DNA from: Bugula neritina
Taxonomy: Eukaryota > Bryozoa > Gymnolaemata > Cheilostomatida > Bugulidae
DNA: 64,000 nt
Direction: 5' to 3'
Assembly (NCBI GenBank): GCA_964035545.1
Contig: OZ037769.1
Location: forward strand, 17,055,633 to 17,119,632
The notes beneath the pieces are model-generated. The model saw only the letters and a list, made by a program, of their open reading frames with translations. It was not told the DNA's origin and ran no database searches. The number at the start of each line of letters is the position of its first letter. Position 1 is the first letter of the stretch. Of the stretch, positions 34,280 to 46,300 are shown piece by piece. A program made the position numbers and the translations under genes.

Positions 34280-35341
34280 ATGATGGGTAAAGACTACTAC
34301 CAGATCCTTGGTGTCAAAAAAGATGCCAATGATGATGAGCTGAAGAAAGCCTATCGTAAAATGGCGTTGAAGTTTCACCCAGACAAAAACAAGTCTGCTG
34401 GGGCTGAAGAGAAGTTCAAGGACATTGCGGAGGCATATGAGGTTTTATCAAACAAAGATAAGCGGGCGGTATATGACAAGTATGGTGAAGAGGGTTTGAA
34501 AGCCGGCGGTGGAGGTGGTGGCGGTGGCACTGGTCATGCTGGACCTGGTACTTACACATTCACAACTAGTAGTGGCTCAAACGTTGATCCTTTTGAAACA
34601 TTTAGACATTTCTTTGGTGACGAAGATCCGTTTGCCTCCTTCTTTGGTGGCAGTGCTGGACGAGCCAATGGACCCTCAGCACCTGGTGGCAGAAGTAGAA
34701 TGTTCAACTTTACTACTATGCCAGGTGGTCACAGCCCGATGGACATTGATGATATGGGCCACGGGATGAATATGGGCATGCCCAGTGGGTCCCGTAAGCG
34801 GCCAGATCCTCCTATAACAAAGGACCTGCAAGTGAGTCTGGAGGAAGTGTACTCTGGAGCCACTAAGAGAATGAAGATCAAGAAACAAGTTTACTCAAAC
34901 AACCAGTATTCAACTGAGGAGAAAGTGCTGTCTATAGATATAAAGCCGGGTTGGAAGGCGGGCACTAAAATCACTTTCCCAAAGGAGGGTGACCAGACTC
35001 CTAATAATGTACCGGCTGATATAGTATTCATACTCAAAGACAAACCACACCCCAAGTTTAAACGTGACGGAAGTGACATCAAATATAAAGCTAATGTTTC
35101 ATTAAGGGACGCTTTGACAGGGGGTGTAATCAACGTACCACTAATCGAAGGGGGACATTTACAACACCGACTACAAGAGGTGATAACTCCCAACACACAC
35201 AAAAGACTGGTTGGAAAAGGTCTTCCTTTACCCAAGGAACCAGGTGCTAGAGGTGACATGATTCTTGAATTTAACATAAAATTTCCTGAACAGCTGCCTG
35301 ACACTACTAAAAGGAGATTACGAGAAGTTTTGCCATCGTAA
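34280..35341 (+). CDS. DNAJB1/4/5-type Hsp40 co-chaperone
   Basis: A single coding exon of 353 aa. The J domain (residues 1-70) begins [17 protein letters not shown] and contains the HPD tripeptide (KFHPDKN), which stimulates Hsp70 ATPase. A Gly-rich linker (GGGGGGGG) and a Gly/Phe region follow. Then come the two C-terminal beta-sandwich domains, starting [20 protein letters not shown] and including [15 protein letters not shown] near the dimerisation end. There is no Cys-rich zinc domain, so this is class B (type II). It acts with cytosolic Hsp70 in folding and disaggregation. The ATG at 34280 is followed by a second at 34283, which matches the usual family start better. A heat-shock element, TATA box and intronless coding region fit a heat-inducible gene. 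Confidence 0.95.
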   Translation: MMGKDYYQILGVKKDANDDELKKAYRKMALKFHPDKNKSAGAEEKFKDIAEAYEVLSNKDKRAVYDKYGEEGLKAGGGGGGGGTGHAGPGTYTFTTSSGSNVDPFETFRHFFGDEDPFASFFGGSAGRANGPSAPGGRSRMFNFTTMPGGHSPMDIDDMGHGMNMGMPSGSRKRPDPPITKDLQVSLEEVYSGATKRMKIKKQVYSNNQYSTEEKVLSIDIKPGWKAGTKITFPKEGDQTPNNVPADIVFILKDKPHPKFKRDGSDIKYKANVSLRDALTGGVINVPLIEGGHLQHRLQEVITPNTHKRLVGKGLPLPKEPGARGDMILEFNIKFPEQLPDTTKRRLREVLPS

Positions 35342-35725
35342 CGCTGAGCTTCCTGTCTAATATACCAGCTTATCTGTGTTACTTACTAGTCATGTACGTG
35401 TGGGAAGATACAGCATTTATTACTACTGCTACTATTGACTAATTAATATTTATAGTGGAGCAAACTTATGTACTAATTACCTGTCTGATGCAATCTTTTA
35501 CTCTGTTGAAGCTGGTAATATAGATTGTATAGGTTACACTCCTTGTTATATAATGGTGTAATTTTATTGCGTTAGTTGTGCTGTGTAGATCTAGTCTAAT
35601 AATTAATATACTTTATATTGCAACTGCTTTGTAACAATATTCATGCAATGCTGTTTATAAATCTCTGAATTATCAATACCTACTTATTTTTATCGTGTTG
35701 AAAAGTTTTGGTTGAACTAAGGAAG

Positions 35726-35731
35726 AATAAA
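35726..35731 (+). terminator. Polyadenylation signal AATAAA of the Hsp40 gene
   Basis: Canonical hexamer about 385 bp after the stop codon. Confidence 0.55.
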
Positions 35732-35759
35732 ACTATTTTGATTATATTCAGTGCACAAT

Positions 35760-37787
35760 CTTATTTTTATATCTGTTATTAATTTGAGTAATTTATGAAA
35801 TTGGAATCTGAATTATAATATAGTGCTATTGCAACTCTCTTGAAGTGTAGTTTTAATAAATAATAATAATAGCCCATTAAGTAGATAACATTTTCTAGTT
35901 TTAGTTAAATATGTTCAGGTTATTGCACATACATGGTACAAGTACTTTTTTCATACTCTTTCAAGTGACATCTTTTTGTTGTCCTCTCTTAGAGCTGATC
36001 TTTAACTGCTAGCTAGTATTTTGAGGTCAGGTTAGGTATATAGAATGAAAGAAAATTATCAGTCACAAAGCCTCTACAAGGTTTTTGCTATTATAGTTTG
36101 CAAGATTGAAAAGGATGACCAACTTTTAATCTAGATTATAGAGATTCGAACTTGAACTGGTGTTTGTTGATGAATCACTAAAGATTATAAAAGTTATAAC
36201 AAGTCAATATCATAAAAAAACATATGTTCAGTGTTATAAACTTTCACTTGAAGCTATAATAAACAGTTCATGATGGGCACCATCGGAAATGGTCACAAAC
36301 ATAGTGTTGGAATGCGACAAGCGTGCCATATTGGCGCTATGTTACGTCATTCTAATAAATACGCAACAACATGTTGTTATGGTTTTTACAATGGGAACTT
36401 AGATTTGGTTCAACGAATACCGCTAAAAGCAGCACCAACTTAGGAGCTACTGGGTGCAGAAGTTGCATAAACAGTAATTTCCAACGGCAGACTCGAGACA
36501 TTCACGAACTTAGTAATCTCCAATTCGATGCTGTTTCCAGCAACTTTCGTGTCTGCATGGCCTTTCTTGCCTTTTTCATAGCTTTCAAAGCATGGTAATT
36601 TTCTGTAGGCGTCCAACACCCCTTCCCTTCCTAGTTGCACAGCCAAAGACAAACCAAGGCATTTTGACATCCAAGGCCAATGCTAATGCAAATAATAATT
36701 TTTCGCAACAAATACTAGAGTAAAATTGTATATAATATGATTTAACTGTCAATATTGTGTTTTGTTTCAAAGTCATCACTAATTAGACATGTGATTGAAA
36801 ATATAATTGTATGACGCTAAAAAAGAGAAGGGCTTTAGTTAATACTTAAGTTCAAGTTTTAGTCAAGTCAAAATGAAAATCAAAATGTTGAAAACTATTT
36901 ACTATTTAGTATTTAACTAATTTAATTTTTTTACTTTTAATTTTACTCTTTTAGGAAATAGAATCAGAATCAGAATGATAATTAGCAAACTATTTCAATT
37001 TTTGTTACCTCTTCCTTATAATAATTATTTTACTAGCCACAAACCATAAGTGTAGTTTTGTTACTGTTAGTGCTGCTAAGCCTAATACTAATACTAATAG
37101 TAATAGGTAATACTAATAGTAATACTACTTACAGTTACTAGTAATACACATAACAGTAATTATAATACTATAATTATTAATTATCAATATTATAATGATA
37201 ACAAAGACGATATTCAAATTGATATTCATGTGACTTTGTGAGCATGAATATCAATCATCTATGTAATATTTATTGTTTAATTAATTAATTTGGTACTCGT
37301 ATCATTAAAACAGTGACCATCAGTAGCTAACTTTTTGATAGGTCAGATTGTGTAGATTTGCACTAATTTTTTATTTTTAGTTTGAAAGATTTGTAATTTT
37401 TGTAAAGCTGATACTAACAACATTTCTTCCCCCCCCCCCCGCACCTACCTCTTATATTAATATTATAGTGCTAGTAGGTAGGTAGATGCTATAAGTAAAT
37501 ATAGTTATACTGATAGACTTATGGTAAACTTAAGTGTAATGGTAATTACGATGGTGCTGGTTTTGCAAATATCGGTATTATCATATAGTTACTAGTAATG
37601 GTATTTCTATCATAATCACTATACGTAACAGTAAATTGAAACTATAATTTGTTGTATTAAATTATCGTTGTTTTGTCATATTAGTTAATTGCATCTCTAT
37701 GCACTGTGCAAAAAATTCATTTTTAAATTTCAAAGTTATAGAAAAGCATAGTTTCTTGTAGTTATTGGCATTTATTATAGGGGTACC
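35760..37787. other. AT-rich intergenic region
   Basis: About 2 kb between the Hsp40 and KYAT genes. A somewhat GC-richer island at 36240-36700 shows short broken minus-strand reading frames (one starting MPWFVFGCATRKG) that may be an old transposon fragment; I could not place it. A C12 run lies near 37431. No gene was recognised. Confidence 0.5.
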
Positions 37788-40744
37788 ATGAGCTCCCCCA
37801 AACGATTAGCAAATCGCCATGGGAAAGGGAAACCGTGAGTTACTTTATTCCGTCAGTATGTACTCTTCCTTGTGCACTAGTCTGTGTGTATTGCATCCCT
37901 GCCCCTATAATAATTGTACAGCCAATTTATTAAAATGAAGGTTTGATTTAAGTTTGAAAGGTTTTTAATTGCTCTAGACACATAATTTTGGACACAGCAA
38001 CTCTTGTTAGTTTTCATGTAAGCAATTGCATATTATATTTCACCTCGCATGTCGGTATACTTTATAGGAACATATGGATTGAGTTTTCAACATTAGCAAA
38101 AGAGTTTGCTAAAGTTGACTTCGGTCAGGGACAACCGAGCTACGCCCCGCAGAGTTACATAGCTGAAACACTGTCTCAGGTAGCGCTTGAGGGTAATGAC
38201 TTTCTTCAATATACAAGAGAAGTAGGTCATCCAAGGTAGGTCAATGTGCGCTCTTATTGGTCGATGTTATAGCATATATAAACTGTCTTTTTAGTGGTCA
38301 GAAAAAGTTTGATCAACTCCCCATCTCTCAAATGACTGAATCAATACGACTAACAGTGAAACTAATCACTCATGGTGCTGAGTAGATAGAAGAGAATTTA
38401 GTTTGAAATGAAACATAATGTTTGATCTTGTTTCTAACTTTCAATAATCTATAGAAGTCTCGTTCAGTGTTGAATAATTTTCAGTTTTGACTATCAGGAG
38501 TTGTCTGCTTTCTTTCACATTGTTTCGATGTTAGGAGTTATCTACTCTATTTTCAAATACAATGTAGTTATAATTATTAGTATTATACTACGTAAATTAT
38601 GCATGATGCTCTATTTATGTTATATACGTATATGGGTGTATCATGTTATATATAATTTGGTAATGTTATATACTAATATAATATAGTAACATTATTATAT
38701 ATATTGGTATATAATATAATATATAGTAATATACTGTAATATATAATATAGTAATATATGCCAGAGTAATATCTAATATATAATATAATATAGTAATATA
38801 TGCCAGAGTAATATCTAATATATAATATAATATAGTAATATATAACAGAATAAAACTTGCTGTAGATTAGTGAAGGCTGTAGCAGACTTACACGGACCTC
38901 TTCTTGGTAGAGCCATAAATCCTACAACAGAAGTTCTTATAACCCACGGGGCGTATGAGAGCCTCTTCTGTTCTTGTCTTGGCCTGGTATGTGGTACTCC
39001 ACTACGTAATACAGAGGGTACAGCTCTTAGTTTAGTATATGCTATCTTATTTGTTATATGCTGTTTATATATGCTTTGTATTATTTATATTTTATAATAT
39101 TAGTTTATCAGCCAATCACACGTGATATACTAATATATCAACCAATCACAGGATATATACTAATATATCAGCCAATCACAGGATATATACTAGTGTCATC
39201 AATGTGACCTGTGCTCTGATTGGTTGAAGGTGAACCCCGGAGATGAGGTCATACTGATAGAGCCGTTCTTTGACTGCTATGAGCCGATGGTTAGAATGAG
39301 TGAAGGGAGAGCAGTGTTTGTTCCGTTACGCCCCTCTGTCACTCCGCCCACCAGAAGTGAGCACTGGAAACTGGACCCCGTGGAGCTGGAAGGGAAGTTC
39401 AGTGATAAGACTAAGCTCATCATCTTGAACACCCCCCACAACCCAACTGGCAAGGTGGGATCCCATTCTACAGCCGATAGTCAAAGTTTCTCGTACAACT
39501 TCTGTCTTCCAAACTAGCGTTTCCTATAATTTATTTTTGAAGTTCGCTTCATTCTTTTCTCCATGCTATTAAGTTCTGGTACAGTAAAAGCCATGTTTCT
39601 TGCATACTTTGTGAAAATGTTTGGTACGTAGTGCTCACCACCCGATACTAATTTATAGGTTTACAGCCGAGAGGAGATGGAGATGATAGCTGCTCTCTGC
39701 ATAAAGTACGACGTCATTTGTGTGTGCGACGAGGTGTATGAATGGGTGGTGTATCCAGGGGCCCGCCACCTGAGAATGGCTACTTTACCAGGTACTCAGT
39801 CTATATAATGTTCTAAGTGCTCAGTCTGTGCTGTGTATATACTATGTGTATGTATTACATAATAAAGGTATATATTACATAATGCAGGTATATATTACAT
39901 AATGCAGGTATATATTACGTAACACAGGTATATATTACATAATGCAGGTATATATTACATAATGCAGGTATATATTACATAACACAGTATATATTACATA
40001 ACACAGGTATATATTACATAATGCAGGTATATATTACATAACACAGGTATATATTACATAATGCAGGTATATATTACATAATGCAGGTATATATTACATA
40101 ATGCAGGTATATATTACATAACACAGGTATATATTACATAACACAAGTATATATTACATAATGCAGGTATGTGGGAGAGAACCATCACCATCTCATCTGG
40201 AAGCAAGTCTTTCGGTGTGACTGGGTGGAGAGTCGGCTGGTCTGTCGGGCCAGAAGATCTCATTAGTTGTCTCCTCGTGGTCCATCAGTCGGCAGATGGC
40301 GTCTGCGCCACGCCCACACAGGAAGCTGTCGCCAGATGCATTGAGAAAGAGATCGCGACTCTTAATCAGCCCGAGTCTCACTTCTGCACTCAGAGAGAGA
40401 ACTTACTGGAGAAACGAGACGTCTGCGTGCAGCTGCTGAGAGAGGCCGGTTTTGTGCCATGTGTTCCCGACGCCGGCTTCTTCGTAATGGCCGACTGGTC
40501 CAGCGTGGCTACGGAAGAGATGGTGCGCGACGGCTCCGTTTCTTCCCCAGACTTCCTCTTCGTCAAGTGGTTTCTCAAGAACTTCGGTATCTTGACAATC
40601 CCGCCGTCTGCTTTCTACGGGGAAGAAAATAACAAACACATCTGCAGCAGATATATTAGATTCTGTTTTTGTAAAACTGACGATAACTTTGACAAGGCAA
40701 GACAAATCTTGAAAGATATTCCCAAGTTGAAACGTATCCAATAA
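37788..40744 (+). CDS. Kynurenine/cysteine-S-conjugate aminotransferase (KYAT1/KYAT3 family)
   Basis: Coding exons: 37788-37834, 38068-38235, 38866-38986, 39230-39454, 39659-39791, 40167-40744, totalling 423 aa (human KYAT1 is 422). It is a fold-type I PLP transaminase. VDFGQGQP is at the N-terminus. The substrate/cofactor part shows [13 protein letters not shown] and [11 protein letters not shown], then [23 protein letters not shown]. The PLP lysine is in [20 protein letters not shown], and the C-terminal substrate arginine lies in [10 protein letters not shown]. It converts kynurenine and 2-oxoacids to kynurenic acid and also acts on glutamine and cysteine conjugates. No organelle-targeting peptide is evident. 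The fifth intron (39792-40166) is almost pure minisatellite carrying the acceptor. Closest human relative (1 or 3) not resolved. Confidence 0.95.
38640..38855. repeat. AT-rich repeat (TAATATATAATATAG type)
   Basis: Degenerate AT-rich units, including two copies of ATATGCCAGAGTAATATC, in KYAT intron 2 just before the exon at 38866. Confidence 0.6.
39105..39200. repeat. ~30-bp repeat (CCAATCACAGGATATATAC)
   Basis: Three copies of a ~30-bp unit in KYAT intron 3. They contain CCAAT motifs by chance of the repeat and carry no copied splice site. Confidence 0.65.
39845..40170 (+). repeat. 20-bp minisatellite copying a splice acceptor and making up most of an intron
   Basis: About 16 copies of GTATATATTACATAATGCAG (variants end AACACAG). 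Each unit starts with GT and ends with AG. The authentic junction is TAATGCAG|GTATGTGGG at 40166/40167, so the acceptor and the first four exon bases are repeated. Confidence 0.85.
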
Positions 40745-41111
40745 TCACTGACCTTTGACCTTTACCAATTTATCAGACAATCAGTAAATTATAAGCGTGT
40801 TTATAAACTATGAGAGTTGCTTCCTCTTGCTTCACGCTCTAAACTCATATTTACATCATCTATTCACTGCGGAGCTAGTCTTCTGCCTGGTTTTATGCTT
40901 TTCCATCATATTTTTGCCAAATGATTGGATTTTTCCTAGTTTTTTTTATGTGTTTTGCATAAATTTTCACTTTTCCTATTGTAAACTGATCATACCTGTT
41001 ACAGACTTTAACTGTACAATGCTGTACTTACTATTGCAAGTAACGCATCTTGTATGAGCATTCCTATATATATTCACTACATTCTTATATTGGTGCTTGG
41101 TTACATGTTCT

Positions 41112-41117
41112 AATAAA
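41112..41117 (+). terminator. Candidate polyadenylation signal AATAAA of KYAT
   Basis: Canonical hexamer about 370 bp after the KYAT stop codon. Confidence 0.45.
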
Positions 41118-41261
41118 TAGACATTATTGAAACAAATCTTTAATATGTGAAAAAGTCTACAAATTTCCTCATTTTCTTAATTTTCCTTGCATTTGGCACA
41201 TTATAGTAATACTATAAAAGTTATTTTAGCTGTTTTGTTGGTTGTTTTGCTATATTAAATA

Positions 41262-41302
41262 ATGTGTATATATATATATATATATACATATATAAACATA
41301 AC

Positions 41303-41378
<76 letters not shown>

Positions 41379-41388
41379 GTTATGTTTA

Positions 41389-41475
<87 letters not shown>

Positions 41476-41527
41476 ATAACATACATACATATATATATAT
41501 ATATATGTATGTATGTATGTATGTTAT

Positions 41528-41593
<66 letters not shown>

Positions 41594-41600
41594 AATACCA
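41262..41600. repeat. Palindromic (TA)n microsatellite cluster
   Basis: Long TA tracts are bracketed by matching inverted arms, TATAAACATAACATACATAC on one side and GTATGTATGTTATGTTTATA on the other. This occurs twice (centres near 41340 and 41500). The DNA could extrude as cruciforms. Reading frames of alternating Ile-Tyr here are not genes. Confidence 0.8.
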
Positions 41601-42399
41601 CTCATTACTAAAGTAATATTTCAGTGTATGTTTACAGTTTGCAGGGCATTGACTTGAGGTATATGTAAGAACAAATCATATACGTCTAGACTCTAGACCT
41701 TTCTAGAATATTTAATTAAAGTGTCTGGCATTCATTATGAACTATTATACTCAAGTCTTTCAACACGTAAATTAAAATCATATTTGAATTATTAATGAAA
41801 ATCTAACAATTAAAGATTATCAAGTCTCTACTTTACAGCATGCTTGGCAATCCATACTTGATAGCACTAGAAGAGGTGGTAGGAATATAGTACAATGTTG
41901 TCTGATTTAAATATACCTTGTGAAACTGTATCAATTGTAATATATATAGCCAGCGGTCAAAGTTGTATGTGGGGGGGGGATATGGTGTACCCTCTTACCG
42001 TTGAGTCTTGTAAATAGCTAGAACTTCATGACTAATTGACCCTCTAAATTTGTTTGGTGGTGAAGTGGTGCATGTGACTCATGACAACTTTGTGACGCAA
42101 CTATAACAAACAAACACACAGCTGTTATACTCCCAGCTCCTATCTACAGTTGGTTTACATCCAGGCTTCATACAACCACGGCTTCATACAACCACGGCTT
42201 CATACAACCACGGCTTCATTTAAGAAGCTTACAAGATTGTAGGTTATAAAACTACTCATAAAAATAAGCACAATATTTCACATCCTATAAGTAGATTTAT
42301 ATTTCTGCACGTTTCATCGGCTAATGAGTTTATACTGCGTCTGCCATTGGCCAATCAAATACATTTCTACAACTTTCCAGCGCTACTTGCTGTAGCACA

Positions 42400-42430
42400 T
42401 ATCTTATAGCTGAACATCTGTTTAACAAAG
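42400..42430 (+). other. Possible 5'UTR exon of the first four-TM gene
   Basis: Sequence ending TTAACAAAG|GTAAGTG at 42430/42431 is a good donor. The first coding exon of the next gene is preceded by an acceptor (TTAAATTTTAG), so a spliced 5'UTR is likely. The 5' end is unknown. Confidence 0.35.
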
Positions 42431-42535
42431 GTAAGTGTGAATCTAAATTCAGCGTTTTGTTAGATTCAACTTTAGCAAGTTCAATTTATGAAAAGTTAAT
42501 TTAAAGCTGAGAGAACGTTTGATACAGAAGACTTG

Positions 42536-42836
42536 CCCCCTATTCACACTTACCGTATCATACGCCGTAACAGCAAATATCAGCCATTTTTACAGATGTC
42601 TGAGCTTCCTGTACGGCGTTGCGGTACGATAGGATCAAACACTGCTTGATTCAAATAAGTTACGCCAGACTCCTATTGGACAGAAAAACTTTTGTGTTAA
42701 CTCATTGGATATAATTGTCCAATGAAGTGTCATAGATCGTACCTAAGAGCGAACTTTGAAAACTTCAACCCGGACACATTAAATATGGCTGATATTTTAC
42801 GTTACCACGTACGTTACGGTTAGTGTGAATGAGGGG
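42536..42836. mobile_element. MITE with ~36-bp terminal inverted repeats
   Basis: The left end CCCCCTATTCACACTTACCG and the inverse of the right end CCCCTCATTCACACTAACCG match over about 36 bp with a few mismatches. The element is about 301 bp with no coding capacity. A clear target-site duplication was not found. It would lie in the 5' intron of the first four-TM gene. Confidence 0.7.
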
Positions 42837-43384
42837 TTAGTCGTAAATTAGTTTTGTAAATGAAATTTCATAATAATTCTATCAAATATGTAATAGATCA
42901 GCATGGTGGTATATATATAATTTATTGGAATGTTTTGCAATGGAACTATGACCTCATTTGATAGACAGAGTGGGATTGACTACCAGCTGCAGTGTTTTAG
43001 GTTTTGCATACTTATTATGAATATATTATATATAGCAATAGATTACACTACAAAAGTACGAAGCAGAACGTAAATAACAACAGAGTAGATGTATACCTAC
43101 TACAGTTTACTCTAATATGTTAATCTCTGTGTCAGTCAATGTAAATGAATCAACTTTTGCTATAGAAACAGAGTATATTTGTTATGGAAACATAGGATAT
43201 TTACTATAGAAACAGAGTATATTTGTATATAGAAACAGAGTATATTTGCTATAGAAACAGAGTGTGTTTGCTACTTGTAGATGTATATCTACTGCAGTTT
43301 AGACTAATATGCTAATATATAATTTGCTAAAGCATTCAACATGAAATTAATTAAATTTTAGACCAAGTCTTGCATCTGGACTCC

Positions 43385-46300
43385 ATGGAGAAAAAACGAA
43401 CAGATCAGACAAATGAAGTTATGTCTGCATCCCTTCTATATGTAAACGTGTAAGTATATATCAGTAGATAGTGTACTCACTATATTAGTGTAAGTATATA
43501 TCAGTAGATAGTGTACTTACTATACTAGTGTAAGTATATATCAGTAGATAGTGTACTTACTATACTATAGTGTAAGTATATATCAGTAGATAGTGTACTT
43601 ACTATACTAGTGTAAGTATATATCAGTATAGATAGTGTACTTACTATATTAGTGTAAGTATATATCAGTAGATAGTGTACTTACTATACTAGTGTAAGTG
43701 TATATCAGTAGATAGTGTACTTACTATACTTATAGTGTAAGTGTATATCAGTAGATAGTGTACATACTATACTAGTGTAAGTGTATATCAACCCCTTTTG
43801 ATGAGGTTTCCTTGTAGTGGCTATAACCTTGTCTAGCATGAAGAGTATTTATTACCAGATGCAGTAAAAGATATATTGCCCTTTAACTGTTATATGGTGT
43901 TGATGAAATATTATGGCTATATCAACATTTCGTGAATTTTAATGGTTTGAAAAGTTGAAGCGCGTGGCCCCACTCCATTAATACACTATGAGCTATGAGT
44001 TAATATACACTACGAACTGTAGTAGTAGTTAGTAATCAGTATACTATGTACTAGTAGTAGTTTGTAAACTGTGTAGCTACTAGTAGTAGTCAATACATAG
44101 TATATACTAGTAGTAATTAGTACATGAGGTTCCTAGTATTTGTTGCAAAAGCAATAAAACACTTGACGCTCAATTACTGTGTGGAAAGTGAGGTGATGCA
44201 CACGTGTGGTTGTTTTACTGCTCCATGCTGTTCCTTTACTCTAAAGACTACCACCATAATTATGCAGTCACTGCATCCTTTGAAGGCCAGCTGTTAGTGA
44301 ATGTGTTTGCTTTTTACTTTGCAAATAACCATAACTTTTTGATGAGGGTAGACATTTATTCTTTATTAACTAATCTTAAACCAACTGAAGTTCATGTAAT
44401 ATAATATAGTAATAGTATATATTATAGTATAGTAATATGTAATTATAATGTACCAAATGGTTCATAAATATTATGTAGTACTATTACATATTATAATAGT
44501 AATATGTAATAGTGTATTAGAGAGTTCATATATAATATAATAATATATATAATAGTAGTAATATGTTAGTATGCACTAAATAGTTAATATATAGTATAGT
44601 AACAACATTATACCAATTCTGGCCTATTATGAACAGTTGAGGGTAGATGAAAGCTATAGTAACCATAGTAACGGTAGTAGCACTGGTAACCGTAGCAACA
44701 ATTAGTATCACCATATAGTATTTCTCCCATATATTGAGCTGAATTTACTCTCTAAATATAATAAACTATTAACAGCAATTCAGTCATAATTCATTGGAAT
44801 ATTGATTTACTGATTGATTGATTGATTTACTGATTGATTGATTTATTTATTTATCGATTACATATCACAGGCATGAAAACACGTGAAATTCAGAGTAAAT
44901 ACTGGCTATAATAAGTAGGCAAGAAAAAAATTGGAAAATAAGTCAAAACTCTGTTGGATGATTTAAAATAAAATCTCATTTGAATTTTGAAGTATTTAAA
45001 GCTATCCCTGCCCTACATGCTCCTCTCTATTGGGAATTATCTTCTTGTCTATATCGTATTCCCACTAGCAGCTGGAAAACTTTCTAGTTTCTGTAGGAAA
45101 TCTTGAATGGTGTATTATTTCTGCAGCTTTTGCCCACTTTTAGATTTTTTAGTTACTTATGCATCAATATATAGTGATAATAATGGTATTATCATCAACA
45201 TCAGGGTATACCATTATAATATGATTACTATTAGTGTTAGCAATACGCTATGCAGTTTTTTTATAAATCAGAACAATAAGTGAATTCTAGATGTTTCTAT
45301 AGCTTTTAGGAGATAGTTGTGGAGGGGGGGGTGGTGGTGGCTCTTTCAGTATAACAGATATCTGTCACATACCATCAATGCTAATAGTTCACATCAATTT
45401 GATTTGACCATTTAACCATTTATATGAATATTATTTGAATGATTTTTAGAGTGTGTCTGACACAACTAACCCTCGGTTTGTTCACTTTATTCCAAGGACT
45501 CACTTCATCATTGTGGGACAACTCCCAATACGACGTAAATGACTCATCAGTAGACACCCTCTGGACTGGACTAGGAGTGAGTACTCTCTCTGTCTGCTGA
45601 TAACACACTATTTGAGAGAATAGCTAATGTTAATTAGTTCTTAGATATTCAGGTGTATTTACTTTCTTCCATCTATCACATTTATATTGACTGATGTACC
45701 AGCTTTTCATATTTATAGAGTAAGTTAGTTATTGATGAAATACATGATGATGCTTATACCAATTCGTTGTGCATAATTAGTATATACAAGATAAACCATG
45801 TAGCAGTGCTGTCTTTTAATATTCTGATTAAATATATGTCATAATCTATGTCAAAATATGTCAGCATGTGTCGGTATGTGTCATAACATGTGTCATAATG
45901 TGTCATAATATATGTCATAATGTGTCATAATGTGTCATAATATATGTCATAACGTGTCAGTATGTGTGTCAGGATATGTCAGTGTATTTGTCAGAATGTG
46001 TCATAATATATGTCAGAATATGTGTCACAATATGTGTCAGTATGTGTGTCAGAATATGTGTCAGTTATATGTGTCAGTAAATGTGTCAGAATGTGTCAGT
46101 AATCAGTATATGTGTCAGTATATGTGTCAGAACGTGTCAGTTATACCACTGTAATACTCAGTCTCTCTCCAATCAACAAGGTGACTCCTTTGTTTCAGCT
46201 CATCTTAGCTGGAGGACTGGGGTTGGGGTTGACTACATTCAGTGAGAAGATATGGGTATGTAGTAGAGCTGAGCTGGTACCAGCCTTAACTTAGTGTCAG

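Noticed and set aside
36440-36779. Possible THAP-like or transposase fragment on the minus strand (MPWFVFGCATRKG and an overlapping frame)
   Set aside because: Only a GC-type start resembles a THAP domain. Downstream residues do not, frames are broken, and no splice-compatible continuation was found.
41250-41600. Several 60-100 aa reading frames of alternating Ile-Tyr or similar
   Set aside because: They are translations of TA microsatellites on both strands with no coding signature.
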